From Nocardioides sp. Soil774 (GTDB taxonomy: Bacteria > Actinomycetota > Actinomycetes > Propionibacteriales > Nocardioidaceae): a DNA stretch of 64,000 nucleotides. Numbering within the stretch: position 1 is the stretch's first letter; every line of letters begins with the position of its first letter. The notes under the pieces were generated by a model. That model had not been told where the DNA came from and made no database searches. It saw only the letters and a list, made by a program, of their open reading frames with translations. Position numbers and translations under genes: made by a program. The stretch covers positions 484,270-548,269 of the forward strand of contig NZ_LMSM01000006.1 in assembly GCF_001428125.1 (NCBI RefSeq), written 5' to 3'. Below are positions 63,447 to 64,000 of this stretch, in pieces.

Positions 63447-64000
63447 CCGCGACTTCGACGACCCGGCCCGCGCCTACGAGCTCGACCGCAGGCACGTCTT
63501 CCACTCCTGGTCGGCCCAGGCCGCCCTCGACCCGATGGTCGTCACCAAGGCCGAGGGGTCCTACGTCTGGGACGGCGACGGCAACCGGCTGCTCGACCTC
63601 ACCTCCCAGCTGGTCTTCACCAACCTCGGCCACCAGCACCCGCGCATCGTCGCCGCGATCCAGGAGCAGGCCGCGACGCTGTGCACGGTGGCGCCGGCGT
63701 ACGTCAACGGCGCCCGCTCCGAGGCGGCGCGGCTCATCGCCTCGCACACCCCCGGCGACCTCGACCGGATCTTCTTCACCAACGGCGGCGCCGACGCCAA
63801 CGAGCACGCCATCCGGATGGCGCGGCTGCACACCGGCAAGCACAAGGTCCTGTCGACCTACCGCAGCTATCACGGCGGCACGCACCTCGCGGTCAACGTG
63901 ACCGGTGACCCGCGGCGGTGGGCCAACGACCTCGGCAGCGACGGCACGGTCCACTTCTTCGGGCCCTTCCTCTACCGCAGCGCCTTCCACGCCACGACCG
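63439..64000 (+). CDS. Class III pyridoxal-phosphate aminotransferase (3' truncated by window)
   Basis: The first 187 residues are present: HVFHSWSAQAALDPMVVTKAEGSYVWDGDGNRLLDL in part (FHSWSAQ, GSYVWDGDGNRLLDL), LGHQHPRIVAAI, FFTNGGADANEHAIRMAR with the PLP phosphate contact, and STYRSYHGGTH with the aromatic and histidine cofactor contacts. The PLP lysine lies beyond the window. Class III enzymes transaminate omega-amino groups such as beta-alanine, putrescine or GABA, consistent with mmsA and the PatD-like gene. Confidence 0.9.
   Translation, partial: MSDRDFDDPARAYELDRRHVFHSWSAQAALDPMVVTKAEGSYVWDGDGNRLLDLTSQLVFTNLGHQHPRIVAAIQEQAATLCTVAPAYVNGARSEAARLIASHTPGDLDRIFFTNGGADANEHAIRMARLHTGKHKVLSTYRSYHGGTHLAVNVTGDPRRWANDLGSDGTVHFFGPFLYRSAFHATT

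Overview
The window is 64 kb of very GC-rich chromosomal DNA with dense gene packing and many 4-nt ATGA/GTGA overlaps. Gene content points to a high-GC actinobacterium, most likely in or near Nocardioidaceae. That placement rests on protein style and on gene order: the stretch from the HAD hydrolase and ssd-tad genes through helicase, bldG-like STAS gene, hppA, topA, tmk and holB resembles, from memory, the order in Streptomyces and Mycobacterium. I see no phage, insertion sequence, CRISPR array or rRNA.

Region by region. 0-9 kb: the 3' end of a DUF222/HNH protein, a RibD-type reductase, a two-gene signalling operon (cyclic-nucleotide-domain histidine kinase plus a receiver/FAD-oxidoreductase fusion), a degenerate 2H phosphoesterase-like protein, a secreted hydrolase, a phospholipase D-family protein and a lipoprotein. 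9.4-13.5 kb: assimilatory nitrite reductase nirBD with a uroporphyrinogen-III-synthase/winged-helix fusion. 13.5-16.7 kb: small proteins (hemerythrin-like, SnoaL-like, zinc-ribbon, several short secreted ones, a VOC protein). 16.6-26.6 kb: a DeoR-type regulator divergent from a tightly coupled sugar operon: ribose/rhamnose-type ABC importer, DhaK-like and DhaL-like kinase subunits, a beta-hydroxyacid dehydrogenase and a ribulokinase. This is the best candidate for an undescribed pathway.

26.6-30.4 kb (minus strand): a four-gene operon of GAF/LytS-type kinase, LytTR regulator, small membrane protein and sodium/solute symporter. 30.4-34.1 kb: two paralogous secreted RTX-like proteins flanking a methyltransferase. 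34.1-43.3 kb: a Fic-like remnant, a HAD phosphatase, the ssd-tadABC-pilin-tadE cluster and a large DEAD/DEAH helicase. 43.5-56.4 kb: a BldG-like anti-sigma antagonist, proton-pumping pyrophosphatase, a methyltransferase, DNA topoisomerase I, and tmk-holB-peptidase. 56.4-64 kb: OsmC, tRNA-Thr(CGU), the lutABC lactate-oxidation operon and the start of an amine/beta-amino-acid catabolic set (PatD-like ALDH, MmsA, class III aminotransferase cut by the window end).

Regulatory reading: eleven starts sit 6-7 nt downstream of a TANNNT hexamer, the layout of leaderless actinobacterial transcripts. One of them opens a 22-codon ORF whose stop overlaps the tmk start. A GTGA-N6-TCAC site lies just upstream of the hppA -10 box, a GlnR-like site lies before nirB, and perfect palindromes lie after hppA and after the peptidase gene. 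Function calls come from reading the translations by eye; no database search was run.
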